Shown one piece after another: positions 5,350 through 13,288 of a stretch of 16,553 nucleotides of DNA. Each line of letters starts with the position of its first letter. Positions within the stretch are counted from its first letter, which is position 1. The notes under the pieces were generated by a model, which was given only the letters and a program-made list of their open reading frames with translations, was not told the origin of the DNA and made no database searches. Source of the stretch: JAWXBG01 sp044375415 (GTDB taxonomy: Bacteria > Bacteroidota > Bacteroidia > Flavobacteriales_D > Sanyastnellaceae); assembly GCA_044375415.1 (NCBI GenBank), contig JBILMS010000063.1:1-16553 (forward strand), in the 5' to 3' direction. A program made the translations under genes and the position numbers.

Positions 5350-6618
5350 ATGAACGAAATAATCTGCCCCCATTGTAAAAAGGCCTTCAAAATTGATGAA
5401 GCCGGATTTGCCGATATTGTCAAGCAGGTCCGCGACCATCAGTTTGAAGAGGAATTGCAGAACAGACTGAATCTAGCTGAGAAAGAGAAGGATAGTGCCG
5501 TGAAATTGGCTGAGGCGAATATCAAAAATTCGTTGCAAGATCAACTTGCAAAAAAGGACAGGGAACTCACAGAACTCAAAGCTCAAAGTGAATTGGCCTT
5601 GTCCGAAAAGCTGAATTCAAAGGACGCTGAGATAGCAAAACTCAAGGCCAAAATTGAGAATGTAGAAGTCGAGAAAAAATTGGCCGTTAACGAAGCGGTG
5701 CAGATTGTAGAGAAAGAACGCGATCGTCTAGCGAATGAAGTAAAGTCAAAAGAACTGGAGAAGGAAAATATCGTGAATTCTCTCAAACATCAGTATTCAA
5801 CAGATTTGCAAAGCAGAGATGCGATTATCAAATACAAAGACGATGAGATAGCCCGCGTGAAGGATATGAAGCTTAAACTTTCGACCAAGATGCTCGGAGA
5901 GACCCTTGAGCAGCACTGTGAGACTGAGTTTAACAAACTTCGTGCAACTGCTTTTCAAAGGGCTTATTTCGAAAAGGACAACGATTCAAAATCGGGTAGC
6001 AAAGGGGATTTCATTTACAAAGAGAGCGACGAATCAGGAAATGAAATCATTTCGATCATGTTTGAAATGAAAAACGAGGGAGACGATACAGCCACTAAAA
6101 AAAGGAACGAAGATTTTTTGAAGGAACTGGACAAAGACCGCATCGAGAAAAAATGTGAGTACGCCGTTCTTGTCTCCTTACTCGAAGCAGAAAGTGAATT
6201 GTACAATACCGGGATTGTCGATGTTTCGCATAAGTATCCAAAGATGTATGTGGTACGTCCGCAGTTTTTTATTCCGATCATCACCATCCTTCGCAATGCG
6301 GCCCTGAACTCTATGCAGTATAAATCTGAACTGGCATTGGTAAAAAGTCAGAATGTGGACATCAATAATTTCGGAGAAAAGATAAATACCTTCAAAGAAG
6401 GATTTGCCAGAAACTATGAATTGGCCAGCCGAAAATTCAGAACAGCCATTGATGAAATAGACAAGACCATCGACCATTTGCAGAAAACAAAAGAGGCCCT
6501 CTTATCCTCCGACAACAACCTCCGCCTCGCCAACCAAAAAGCCGAGGATTTAACCATCAAAAAGTTGACCCATGGAAATCCGACGATGAAGGGGAAGTTT
6601 GATGAGTTGGGTGAGTAG
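5350..6618 (+). CDS. DUF2130 domain protein with long coiled coil
   Basis: The 422-residue product starts with a zinc-knuckle-like ICPHCKKAF (5-13). A long charged coiled coil (about 25-175, repeating K/E/L heptads) leads into the conserved DUF2130 core (about 180-330): MLGETLEQHCETEFN, KGDFIY (D220), IMFEMKNEGD (E239/K241), NEDFLKELDKDR, CEYAVLVSLLE, DVSHKYPKMYVVRPQFFIPI and LRNAA. A second coiled coil (about 358-405) ends the protein. The order D...FExK inside an alternating strand/helix core looks like a PD-(D/E)XK nuclease; that reading is inference, since the family is formally uncharacterised. Length and domain order are normal. It is monocistronic, beginning after the terminator at 5231, and a partial -7 match, TACCTTTA (5304-5311), lies 38 bases before the ATG. 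Confidence 0.88.
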   Translation: MNEIICPHCKKAFKIDEAGFADIVKQVRDHQFEEELQNRLNLAEKEKDSAVKLAEANIKNSLQDQLAKKDRELTELKAQSELALSEKLNSKDAEIAKLKAKIENVEVEKKLAVNEAVQIVEKERDRLANEVKSKELEKENIVNSLKHQYSTDLQSRDAIIKYKDDEIARVKDMKLKLSTKMLGETLEQHCETEFNKLRATAFQRAYFEKDNDSKSGSKGDFIYKESDESGNEIISIMFEMKNEGDDTATKKRNEDFLKELDKDRIEKKCEYAVLVSLLEAESELYNTGIVDVSHKYPKMYVVRPQFFIPIITILRNAALNSMQYKSELALVKSQNVDINNFGEKINTFKEGFARNYELASRKFRTAIDEIDKTIDHLQKTKEALLSSDNNLRLANQKAEDLTIKKLTHGNPTMKGKFDELGE

Positions 6619-6713
6619 TATATATGATCAAATGTCACTTTTCACTTGTGATATTTTAGAACTTTGTTTGTAGGTTTGTAGGTGAATTGTAATTTTTGTT
6701 AGTATTTGAAATT

Positions 6714-7229
6714 ATGATGGTATCTGATAATTTAAGTCTGTTGGGTATTGGTGTAACATTAGTAGTGAGTACTGCCTCCTTAGTGCTAAGTGTAAAAAAT
6801 CGTAGAAATGAAATTCGCGAGTACATTTTTAAGGAACAATACGTTTTATTCATAGGTTTGAGCGAGTGTATTAGTCACACGATTGATATTTTTAATGAGT
6901 GTATTGCGGATAAGAAAATGTCCAAGGATAATGACGAATTGCTCTCGAAGTATTTGGACGATTTCTATTTTTTAAATGACAAATACGATATTATTATTCC
7001 GAATGAGTTTTATCAGACAATTACTGATATATACAAGCAAGGATCTGGCTTGCATAATCGACTTCTTGGTGGCGACTTTAAAAAGGAAGTGCTTACTGGA
7101 TATCAGAATTCATGTTTCGATTTCGTCGAAGATATGCGCGAATTTCTTGGAATCGATAAGTTGAGTCAAGAAAACAGAGCTTTAGTTGGTAATCCAAGGA
7201 TTAGGACAATTAGTGCAATTCGGAAGTAG
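6714..7229 (+). CDS. Small membrane-anchored protein, unknown function
   Basis: The 171-residue product begins MMVSDNLSLLGIGVTLVVST. One transmembrane helix (about residues 7-28) is followed by a basic KNRRNEIREY segment and a soluble helical domain with no recognised motif, so the bulk of the protein should be cytoplasmic. The frame is open to a TTG at 6696, but ATG 6714 (or 6717) just before the helix is the more likely start. An AT-rich TAATTTTTG at 6690-6698 is a loose -7 match. No family was recognised. It lies downstream of the defence-like genes, but nothing links it to them beyond position. Confidence 0.65.
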   Translation: MMVSDNLSLLGIGVTLVVSTASLVLSVKNRRNEIREYIFKEQYVLFIGLSECISHTIDIFNECIADKKMSKDNDELLSKYLDDFYFLNDKYDIIIPNEFYQTITDIYKQGSGLHNRLLGGDFKKEVLTGYQNSCFDFVEDMREFLGIDKLSQENRALVGNPRIRTISAIRK

Positions 7230-7264
7230 TGCTTCTAATGCTTGTTTTATGCGCACTACATGCT

Positions 7265-7314
7265 TTATGTTTTCGTAAACCGTGGGACTTATTTAGGTCC
7301 TTATGAAAACATAA
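7265..7314. repeat. Stem-loop with 14-bp arms
   Basis: TTATGTTTTCGTAA (7265-7278) and TTATGAAAACATAA (7301-7314) form a 14-bp stem with one G-T position. An inner GGAC/GTCC pair (7285-7288, 7297-7300) lies in the loop. It sits 35 bases after the stop of the membrane-protein gene and may terminate that transcript or be part of a small repeat. No T-run follows directly. Confidence 0.6.
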
Positions 7315-7603
7315 TTCCTCTGTTGTTAAGTTGTGTATCTATACACAAAATTGTAGCTATTTTTTAGATTTATTTATATTTGAGCCAATGTACGTTGTTA
7401 AAGGATAAAGCTCTCGATAATGTTGATTTCCAAAGGGTCATCGAAGGAGAATTTGATCGAAAGTAGTTTGAATTTAGGTCTAAATATTTTCGGGGTTACG
7501 CGAAAGACCGCATCTACGCGAAAAATCGACAACTTAGATGAAATTCAATGCAATTTCAATATTTATTCTAGGAGAAAATCTCCAGATTTGTCGGGCTATT
7601 TGA

Positions 7604-7611
7604 TATCTTTA
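7604..7611 (+). promoter_or_regulatory. Possible -7 box TATCTTTA
   Basis: This is a one-base deviation from TAnnTTTG, 54 bases before the ATG of the propeller gene. A TTG occurs upstream at only about 13 bases spacing, so the match is partial. Confidence 0.3.
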
Positions 7612-7665
7612 TTTTTAATCTATAACGAAGTCTTTTCTTTTTAGTGCCGATAAAAATTTATAATT

Positions 7666-9132
7666 ATGAAAAATCGAAAGTACGTGTTAATTTTATTAAT
7701 GGGCTTTACACTCAGGTTCTATTCGCAATCGCCTTCAATTGAATGGCAAAAATCTTTTGGTGGATCTGGAAATGACAGTGCACAGGAAATTGATCTAACA
7801 AATGACGGGGGATATGTAGTTGCCGGTTTTACTAACTCAACCGACGGTGATTTGACTTTCGGTTATGGGGACTTTGATTACTGGATATTGAAACTAGATG
7901 GATTGGCAAATATTCAATGGCAAAAAGTTCTTGGGGGGAGCAAGGAGGATCAAGCTCGTTCCATAAGACAGGCTTTAGATGGTGGTTATATTGTTGCGGG
8001 GAACAGTAAGTCTGATAACAACGATGTGTTCGTCAACTTTGGCCAAGAAGACTTTTGGATAGTTCGATTGGATGAATCTGGCGGATTATTATGGGAGCGC
8101 ACATATGGTGGAAGTGACACAGACATGCCCTTTTGTGTGGAGAATACTACTGACTTCGGGTTTGTTGTTGTTGGACAAACTTTTTCTTTTGATAATAATA
8201 TTAATAATCACGGAGGTAGTGATTATTGGGTGCTGAAATTGGACTCTTTTGGAAATATTCTATGGCAACAAACTTTAGGAGGAACCAATGACGATATAGC
8301 ACAATCTGTAATTCAAACGTCCGATTTGGGTTTTATAGTCGTAGGTCAAAGTGCGTCAATCGATGGGGACATAACAGAGAGCAGTGGAAGTAATGACATG
8401 TGGGTAGTTAAATTGGATGTGAATGGGAATATGTTGTGGCAAAAGTCTTTTGGAGGTAGTTCTTCTGATAATGCCTTTTCCGTCGAACAAACGAATGACG
8501 AGGGGTTCATCATTTCTGGCTTCAGTAATTCAACAGATGGAGATGTTTCTGGGAATCAGGGTGTAATTGATTTTTGGATCATAAAATTAGACTTGAATGG
8601 GAATTTGGTTTGGCAGAAGATGCTTGGGGGCAATTTAAATGATTGGTCATGGCATGTTGAGCAAACATGCGACGGCGGGTACCTTGTCTCGGGCCATACA
8701 TTTTCGACTCAAGGGCAAGTAACGGAGAATAATGGGCAAGACGATTACTGGTTAGTAAAATTAAATTCTGAAGGGAATATTATTTGGGAAAAGTCATTGG
8801 GCGGGAGCGGATATGAGGAAGATTGTTATGCGTTGGAAGTAGATTGCTCACACTATATAGTTTCAGGAGTTAGTACGTCAAATGACGGTGATGTAAATGG
8901 TAATCATGGCGGATCAGACTTTTGGCTTGCTAAATTAGAATTACCGTCAATATTGGGCTGTACTTATGCACTTGCCGACAACTATAATCCGTTAGCAACG
9001 GTTGACAATGGTTCTTGCACTTTTGTGAATTTAGCAAATTCATGCTGCAAGGGAGATTTTACTGATGATAGTATTATTAATACCACAGATTTATTAATCT
9101 TTTTATCAGTTTTTGGTTCAAGTTGCCCGTAG
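7666..9132 (+). CDS. Secreted seven-repeat beta-propeller protein with dockerin-like C-terminus
   Basis: The 488-residue protein begins with a signal peptide (KNRKYVLILLMGF..., cleavage near 20). Seven repeats of about 58 residues follow, starting at W27, W85, W143, W200, W258, W316 and W374. Each reads roughly W-[QE]-[KQR]-x-[LFY]-GG-S/T..D.A...QT.DGG[YF]-[IV]-V-x-G...DGD[VI]...DYW-[ILV]-x-K-L-D..GN. Seven units of this length fit a closed seven-bladed propeller, as in the 'LWQKxLGGS' proteins of marine Bacteroidota. After the propeller come GCTYALADNYNPLATVDNGS (431-450) and a dockerin/EF-hand-like tail, GDFTDDSIINTTDLLIFL (463-480), with four further cysteines. No T9SS C-terminal sorting domain is present, so the export route past the outer membrane is unclear. 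It is probably an extracellular adhesion or binding protein; no catalytic site is seen. Confidence 0.85.
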   Translation: MKNRKYVLILLMGFTLRFYSQSPSIEWQKSFGGSGNDSAQEIDLTNDGGYVVAGFTNSTDGDLTFGYGDFDYWILKLDGLANIQWQKVLGGSKEDQARSIRQALDGGYIVAGNSKSDNNDVFVNFGQEDFWIVRLDESGGLLWERTYGGSDTDMPFCVENTTDFGFVVVGQTFSFDNNINNHGGSDYWVLKLDSFGNILWQQTLGGTNDDIAQSVIQTSDLGFIVVGQSASIDGDITESSGSNDMWVVKLDVNGNMLWQKSFGGSSSDNAFSVEQTNDEGFIISGFSNSTDGDVSGNQGVIDFWIIKLDLNGNLVWQKMLGGNLNDWSWHVEQTCDGGYLVSGHTFSTQGQVTENNGQDDYWLVKLNSEGNIIWEKSLGGSGYEEDCYALEVDCSHYIVSGVSTSNDGDVNGNHGGSDFWLAKLELPSILGCTYALADNYNPLATVDNGSCTFVNLANSCCKGDFTDDSIINTTDLLIFLSVFGSSCP

Positions 9133-9218
9133 GTTGAAAAGAGTATTCGTATTTCTGTCGTTTCTAATATTTTCCTATTTTGACCAAAAGCGCATAATAG
9201 ACTTCAACCCAAGATTCA

Positions 9219-9872
9219 ATGCAGAAATTTGAACTTACGGTTTTCAATCAAAGGAGAATTATTTCCGGAATTTTGCTAGTTCCGATCGGTTTTATGGGAT
9301 TCATAGTGCTCGGGGCGGAAATGGGTAGTTATGCTTTAAGTCTTGGTCTATTGGTCTTGCTTGTCCTTCTGGTTGTTTATGCTGCAAGGGGAAACTTGAC
9401 CATTACTTTTGAAAATCAGGAACTTCATTTTAAATGGACAAAAAAATACTTCTTTAACTTTAAAGAAATAGCACCTGTTCTGCTCCCCGAAATCACGGCA
9501 ATTGTTCTAGATAATGAACAGTTTCTACGAAAGATCAAAACTGCCGACAGAACGATTTCAATTAACACCACCAAGTTAAAACCTCGTGATGCCTCAAAGT
9601 TCATCGGGGTATTATCCGCTGCAAAGAAGAAATATGGGATTCTACAAATGGATAGTTGGGATCCGTGGTTGGAGAAGGGTTTTTTAAAGAAAGTCTTTTG
9701 GGTACAAACAGGCCTGCTAATAGTATTACCCACTCTTTTAATTATTTCGGTTGCAAAAGGTATCTTCGGATTTAATGTTTTGGTGGTCTTGTTTATATTA
9801 CCGCAACAGATTCTATATTGGTTTCAAGTCAAAGAAAAACTCAAGACGGAAAGGACTCGAATACAAAGTTGA
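9219..9872 (+). CDS. Four-helix inner-membrane protein, unknown function
   Basis: The 217-residue product has two N-terminal transmembrane helices (about 14-33 and 37-56) and a central soluble domain of about 95 residues with alternating strands (NLTITFENQELHFKW ... ITAIVLDNEQFLRKI ... TISINTTKL). Two C-terminal helices (about 160-180 and 183-200) and a basic tail follow. The middle domain has the look of a small PH-like beta fold between membrane hairpins, which is a guess from the strand pattern. The gene stands alone: it follows the propeller gene after 86 bases and is followed by the palindrome cluster. No function can be assigned. Confidence 0.7.
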   Translation: MQKFELTVFNQRRIISGILLVPIGFMGFIVLGAEMGSYALSLGLLVLLVLLVVYAARGNLTITFENQELHFKWTKKYFFNFKEIAPVLLPEITAIVLDNEQFLRKIKTADRTISINTTKLKPRDASKFIGVLSAAKKKYGILQMDSWDPWLEKGFLKKVFWVQTGLLIVLPTLLIISVAKGIFGFNVLVVLFILPQQILYWFQVKEKLKTERTRIQS

Positions 9873-9903
9873 TGTAGTAGATGACAATGGCATGGTGAGA
9901 GGT

Positions 9904-9950
9904 GGGGGCAGGAAGGGCCGCGCAGCGGCCCTTCCTGCCCCCCTTTTCTA
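9904..9950 (+). terminator. Perfect 18-bp GC-rich hairpin followed by a T-run
   Basis: GGGGGCAGGAAGGGCCGC (9904-9921) and GCGGCCCTTCCTGCCCCC (9925-9942) are perfectly complementary around a GCA loop, followed by CTTTTC. It lies 32 bases after the stop codon at 9872 and can act as an intrinsic terminator. The unusually long GC-rich stem and the recurrence of its core at 10164-10180 suggest a palindromic repeat element as well. Confidence 0.75.
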
Positions 9951-9966
9951 CAACACCGCGTCGTCA

Positions 9967-10011
9967 CCCTGAGCGATTCATTCCGCGAAAGCGGGATGAA
10001 GAGTCGAAGGG
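9967..10011. repeat. Intergenic palindromic repeat (CCCTGAGC...TCGAAGGG type)
   Basis: CCCTGAGCGA TTCATTCCGC (9967-9986) folds back on GCGGGATGAAGAG TCGAAGGG (9991-10011) around a GAAA loop. The stem is interrupted but long. The CACCCTGAGC...TCGAAGGG pattern recurs in intergenic regions of many bacteria. Confidence 0.6.
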
Positions 10012-10110
10012 CAGGACGGTTCTTTGTTCGGAGAAATGGGTACAGAGAGAGACGTTCAACGAAATCTTTGTATTATTTATCAACGGCAGTTTGATCGCTG
10101 CGCGATAGGT

Positions 10111-10142
10111 CCTGCAACCTTCGCTTGCGCGCAGGTCGCAGG
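10111..10142. repeat. Inverted repeat CCTGCAACC/GGTCGCAGG
   Basis: Nine-base arms (10111-10119 and 10134-10142) pair except at one position around a 14-base GC-rich loop. A smaller hairpin, ATCGC-TGC-GCGAT (10094-10106), lies just upstream. Both belong to the palindrome cluster. Confidence 0.55.
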
Positions 10143-10163
10143 ATGATGGGTGGGGGGGGTAAA

Positions 10164-10180
10164 GGGCCGCTGCGCGGCCC
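10164..10180. repeat. Short hairpin GGGCCGC-TGC-GCGGCCC
   Basis: The 7-bp perfect arms around TGC repeat the core of the long hairpin at 9904-9942 (GGGCCGC-GCA-GCGGCCC). The two copies are about 240 bases apart. Confidence 0.6.
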
Positions 10181-10274
10181 GCACGAAACGTAAGTTCGGG
10201 GATGAATATTACCAAAATCGGAACATTCGCACCTTTTCCTTGTTCTACCCTAAATTTTCGTATCATCGCCTATT

Positions 10275-11393
10275 ATGAAACACTTGAACAAAAAGGGCTT
10301 TTCTTTTACTTTTTACGAGGCTCCGGTGCTCGACCCTTTCGAAAAACTATTCGATTTGTTTAAGGAGATTATCGTGCATACTTCCGGCGATTTTGATGAA
10401 GCTATCGAATGGATGCGGGCGCTGGACGTGGAATATAAACTCACCGATGAAAATTATACGATCGACGATTTTATTGAAGACCTGAAACGAAAGGGCTATA
10501 TCCGCGAAGAAGTGAAAGGGGATGGGGGCAACGGAATGGGTATCACCGCCAAAACGGAGAGAGCAATTCGTCAGGCAGCCCTCGATCAAATTTTTGGAAA
10601 CCTCAAAAAAGCCGGTACGGGAAATCACAAGACCAAACATTCGGGTCAAGGGGATGAATACACCGGAGAGCTACGGGCTTTTAATTTCGGAGATCGCATA
10701 GAGAGTATTTCACTCACAGAAAGTTTAAAAAACTCGCAAGTCAATCACGGCATCGATGAGTTCAAACTCACCGAAAATGATTTGGTGGTCGAAGATGCTC
10801 AATACAAAGCGCAAATGAGCACAGTGCTCATGATCGACATTAGCCACAGCATGATCCTCTATGGTGAGGATCGAATTACCCCGGCGAAAAAAGTGGCTAT
10901 GGCGTTGGCGCAATTGATCACTACTCGTTATCCGAAAGACAGTCTCGACATTCTCGTCTTTGGCGACGATGCATGGACCATTTCGATCAAGGACTTGCCT
11001 TACTTAAGTGTGGGGCCTTATCACACCAACACTGTCGCCGGATTGCAATTAGCTATGGACATTCTTCGCAGAAAGAAGAATACCAACAAGCAGATTTTTA
11101 TGATCACCGACGGAAAGCCAAGTTGTGTTCGCGAGAAGGATGGTACCTATTACAAAAACAGCAATGGCCTCGATCAATATATCATCGAACAGTGCTACAA
11201 TCAGGCCTCTCAGGCCCGCAAGTTGCACATTCCTATCACCACGTTTATGATTGCACGTGATGCCTATTTGCAACAATTTGTAGATCATTTTACGGAAGCA
11301 AATCAAGGAAAAGCATTTTACACCGGCATCAAAGGTTTGGGTGAAATGATATTTGAAGATTACGAAACCAATAGAAAAAAGAAATTAAAATAG
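10275..11393 (+). CDS. VWA-domain protein, partner of the downstream AAA+ ATPase
   Basis: The 372-residue protein has an N-terminal helical region (about 1-115), a glycine/charged linker (112-135), and a von Willebrand factor A domain (about 180-360). The metal-binding MIDAS residues are complete: D188-x-S190-x-S192 (MIDISHSM), a threonine at T251 or T253 (YHTNT), and D279 in MITDGKPS. There is no signal peptide or membrane helix, so it is cytoplasmic. The next gene on the same strand, 78 bases on, encodes a MoxR/ChlI-like AAA+ ATPase. Such VWA-AAA+ pairs work as chaperone-like machines that insert metals or remodel protein complexes, as in magnesium chelatase D/I and MoxR systems. The specific client is not evident. 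The last residues (NRKKKLK) are basic. Confidence 0.88.
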   Translation: MKHLNKKGFSFTFYEAPVLDPFEKLFDLFKEIIVHTSGDFDEAIEWMRALDVEYKLTDENYTIDDFIEDLKRKGYIREEVKGDGGNGMGITAKTERAIRQAALDQIFGNLKKAGTGNHKTKHSGQGDEYTGELRAFNFGDRIESISLTESLKNSQVNHGIDEFKLTENDLVVEDAQYKAQMSTVLMIDISHSMILYGEDRITPAKKVAMALAQLITTRYPKDSLDILVFGDDAWTISIKDLPYLSVGPYHTNTVAGLQLAMDILRRKKNTNKQIFMITDGKPSCVREKDGTYYKNSNGLDQYIIEQCYNQASQARKLHIPITTFMIARDAYLQQFVDHFTEANQGKAFYTGIKGLGEMIFEDYETNRKKKLK

Positions 11394-11471
11394 CCCGAAT
11401 CACGCAGAACATAAAGTGCATTTAAGAATTGTTTTGTGTAGTAAGACGGAATTTATATCAAGAATACTAAT

Positions 11472-12920
11472 ATGAAAATTGACAAAATAAAAACCCTCGG
11501 GGATCTTGTAAAATCCGGATACAAAACGGTAAGTATAAAAGATGAATTAAGAAGCAATCTCCGAGAAAAAATTAAGTCGGGAGAACCGGTATTTGAAGGT
11601 GTTCATGGTTTTGAAAATACCGTTATTCCTGAATTGGAAAGGGCGATTTTATCTAAACACAACATCAATCTTTTGGGACTTCGTGGTCAAGCGAAAACTC
11701 GTCTGGCCCGCAAGATGATTGAACTCTTGGATGAGTATATTCCGGTGGTAGAGGGATCAGAAATCAACGATGATCCACTGAATCCTATTTCGCGTTATGC
11801 CATCGAAATCATAGCGGAGAAGGGCAATGCAACACCCATCACATGGTTGCATAGAAATGATCGTTTCTTCGAAAAGCTAGCTACTCCGGATGTTACCGTG
11901 GCTGACATTATTGGCGATGTGGACCCCATTAAAGCGGCGCATTTGAAACTCTCCTACGCTGATGACAGAGTCATACATTATGGCATGATACCGCGAGCCA
12001 ATCGATGCATTTTTGTGATCAATGAACTACCGGATTTGCAAGCACGCATTCAAGTGGCTTTATTCAACATTCTACAAGAAGGCGATGTACAAATCAGAGG
12101 ATACAAAGTTCGCTTGCCACTCGATATGCAATTTGTGTTTACCGCTAATCCGGAGGATTATACCAATCGCGGATCGATTGTTACTCCGCTCAAAGACCGT
12201 ATTGGTTCGCAGATTCTAACGCACTATCCGGAATCATTGGACATAGCGCGCAAAATAACGGAGCAAGAAGCCAAACTGAATAAGGATCAAAAAGATTCTG
12301 TCTACGTTCCCGAATTAGCAAAAGACATTTTGGAGCAAATAAGCTTCGAGGCACGCGAAAGTGAATACGTTGATGGCAAAAGTGGAGTGAGTGCACGTTT
12401 GAGTATAACGGCCTACGAAAATCTCATCAGTGCAGCCGAATTGCGCTGTCTGAAATTAGGTATCGATAAAACCTCCGTTCGTCTATCCGATTTTTTGGGT
12501 GTCATTCCGGCCATCACCGGCAAGGTAGAACTTGTCTATGAAGGCGAACAGGAAGGAGCGGCCAACATTGCTCAAAAGTTAATTCACGATGCTATCCTCA
12601 GTCTCTATCCCGAGTATTTTCCAAAAGTCGAAAAACTGGAGAAGGACAAAAGTGCGAGTCCTTACGCCGCCATTGTGGAATGGTTTGCCAACGAACCCGG
12701 CATCGACCTTATGGACGAAGCCTCCGACGAGGATTACAGAGAGGAACTAGATTCCATAGAACCACTCGAAAAACTCATTCAGAAATTTCAATCGCGCATT
12801 GCTCCCGAAGACAAATATTTCTTCAAGGAATTTGTCCTCTGGGGACTTGTCGAATACAAAAAGCTAAGCAAAAACCGGTTTATGGAAGGGTTTCAGTTTA
12901 GTGATGTGTTTGCGAGGTGA
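11472..12920 (+). CDS. MoxR/ChlI-like AAA+ ATPase
   Basis: The 482-residue AAA+ protein has Walker A GLRGQAKT (69-76, K75), a Walker B-like strand CIFVINELPDL (179-189) with N184-E185 where D-E is usual, sensor 1 FTANPED (N226), arginines after YTNRG and KDRIG as finger candidates, and a sensor-2 region GVSARLSI (R309). A helical C-terminal extension (about 315-482) holds an acidic stretch (MDEASDEDYREELDSIE). This family resembles the magnesium-chelatase I subunit and the MoxR ATPases, which use ATP to act on a VWA partner; that partner is encoded directly upstream. ATP-driven assembly or activation of a target complex is expected; the client is unknown. Start ATG 11472 follows an AT-rich leader with no strong Shine-Dalgarno site, as usual in Bacteroidota. 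Confidence 0.88.
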   Translation: MKIDKIKTLGDLVKSGYKTVSIKDELRSNLREKIKSGEPVFEGVHGFENTVIPELERAILSKHNINLLGLRGQAKTRLARKMIELLDEYIPVVEGSEINDDPLNPISRYAIEIIAEKGNATPITWLHRNDRFFEKLATPDVTVADIIGDVDPIKAAHLKLSYADDRVIHYGMIPRANRCIFVINELPDLQARIQVALFNILQEGDVQIRGYKVRLPLDMQFVFTANPEDYTNRGSIVTPLKDRIGSQILTHYPESLDIARKITEQEAKLNKDQKDSVYVPELAKDILEQISFEARESEYVDGKSGVSARLSITAYENLISAAELRCLKLGIDKTSVRLSDFLGVIPAITGKVELVYEGEQEGAANIAQKLIHDAILSLYPEYFPKVEKLEKDKSASPYAAIVEWFANEPGIDLMDEASDEDYREELDSIEPLEKLIQKFQSRIAPEDKYFFKEFVLWGLVEYKKLSKNRFMEGFQFSDVFAR

Positions 12921-13055
12921 GAATCGGAGGATTATGAGTTATGGATGATGGATGATGAATGGAAATTTCGTTGAGATTGATGTTTGTTCTTCGATGGTCG
13001 AGGGTTATGGGTGATGGATTATTCGTTTACGTTTCGGGATGCGATTATACCACCA

Positions 13056-13069
13056 AGGGCTTCAGCCCT
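13056..13069. repeat. Hairpin AGGGC-TTCA-GCCCT
   Basis: A 5-bp perfect stem with a TTCA loop. The core GGGCTTCAGCCC recurs, with longer arms, at 13136-13156. Confidence 0.5.
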
Positions 13070-13135
13070 GAAGTCTGATGTGGTTGTCAATGAAGAATTT
13101 TCGTTTTGAATTCCGGAGTAATATGATTTATCGAG

Positions 13136-13156
13136 CCCGGTGGCTTCAGCCCCGGG
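13136..13156. repeat. Hairpin CCCGG(T)GGC-TTCA-GCCCCGGG
   Basis: An 8-bp GC-rich stem with one bulged T and a TTCA loop, sharing its core with 13056-13069. It is a recurrent intergenic element rather than a classical terminator, since no T-run adjoins it. Confidence 0.55.
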
Positions 13157-13288
13157 TGAGCCGAATTCCGATTGTTTTACTTTTGTAATATCAACTTTTC
13201 CGAAAGTTCACCAATCCCGGAAGCGATCCATTTTCCATTTTTAATTTTCCATTTTTAATTTTAACACTAAGGGAACTTCGGAAGAATT

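Larger units (their letters stand above)
7230..7665. other. Intergenic region with a stem-loop and a possible promoter
   Basis: This 436-base AT-rich spacer has no gene I can support. A 74-codon frame at 7420-7644 has low-complexity composition and no family resemblance. The spacer holds the stem-loop at 7265-7314 and a -7-like TATCTTTA at 7604-7611, ahead of the propeller gene. Confidence 0.6.
9873..10274. other. Intergenic palindrome cluster
   Basis: This 402-base stretch without a credible gene is filled with GC-rich inverted repeats (listed separately at 9904, 9967, 10111 and 10164), unlike the AT-rich genes on both sides. The frames that cross it are translations of the palindromes. Confidence 0.7.

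Noticed and set aside
7420..7644. 74-residue frame ahead of the propeller gene
   Set aside because: No recognisable motif, overlaps the probable promoter region at 7604-7611, and its length is unremarkable for AT-rich spacer.
7740..8935. Regular ~174-base periodicity resembling a repeat array
   Set aside because: It is the DNA trace of the seven protein repeats of the propeller; units are diverged and coding, so not a CRISPR or satellite.
9132..9209. Inverted repeat GGTTGAA...TTCAACC around the propeller/membrane-protein gap
   Set aside because: Arms of 7 bases with a 64-base loop are easily expected by chance in AT-rich DNA and no T-run follows.
9902..10266. Frames on both strands across the palindrome cluster
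   Set aside because: Palindromic DNA gives mirror-image open frames; the peptides consist of the translated hairpins.
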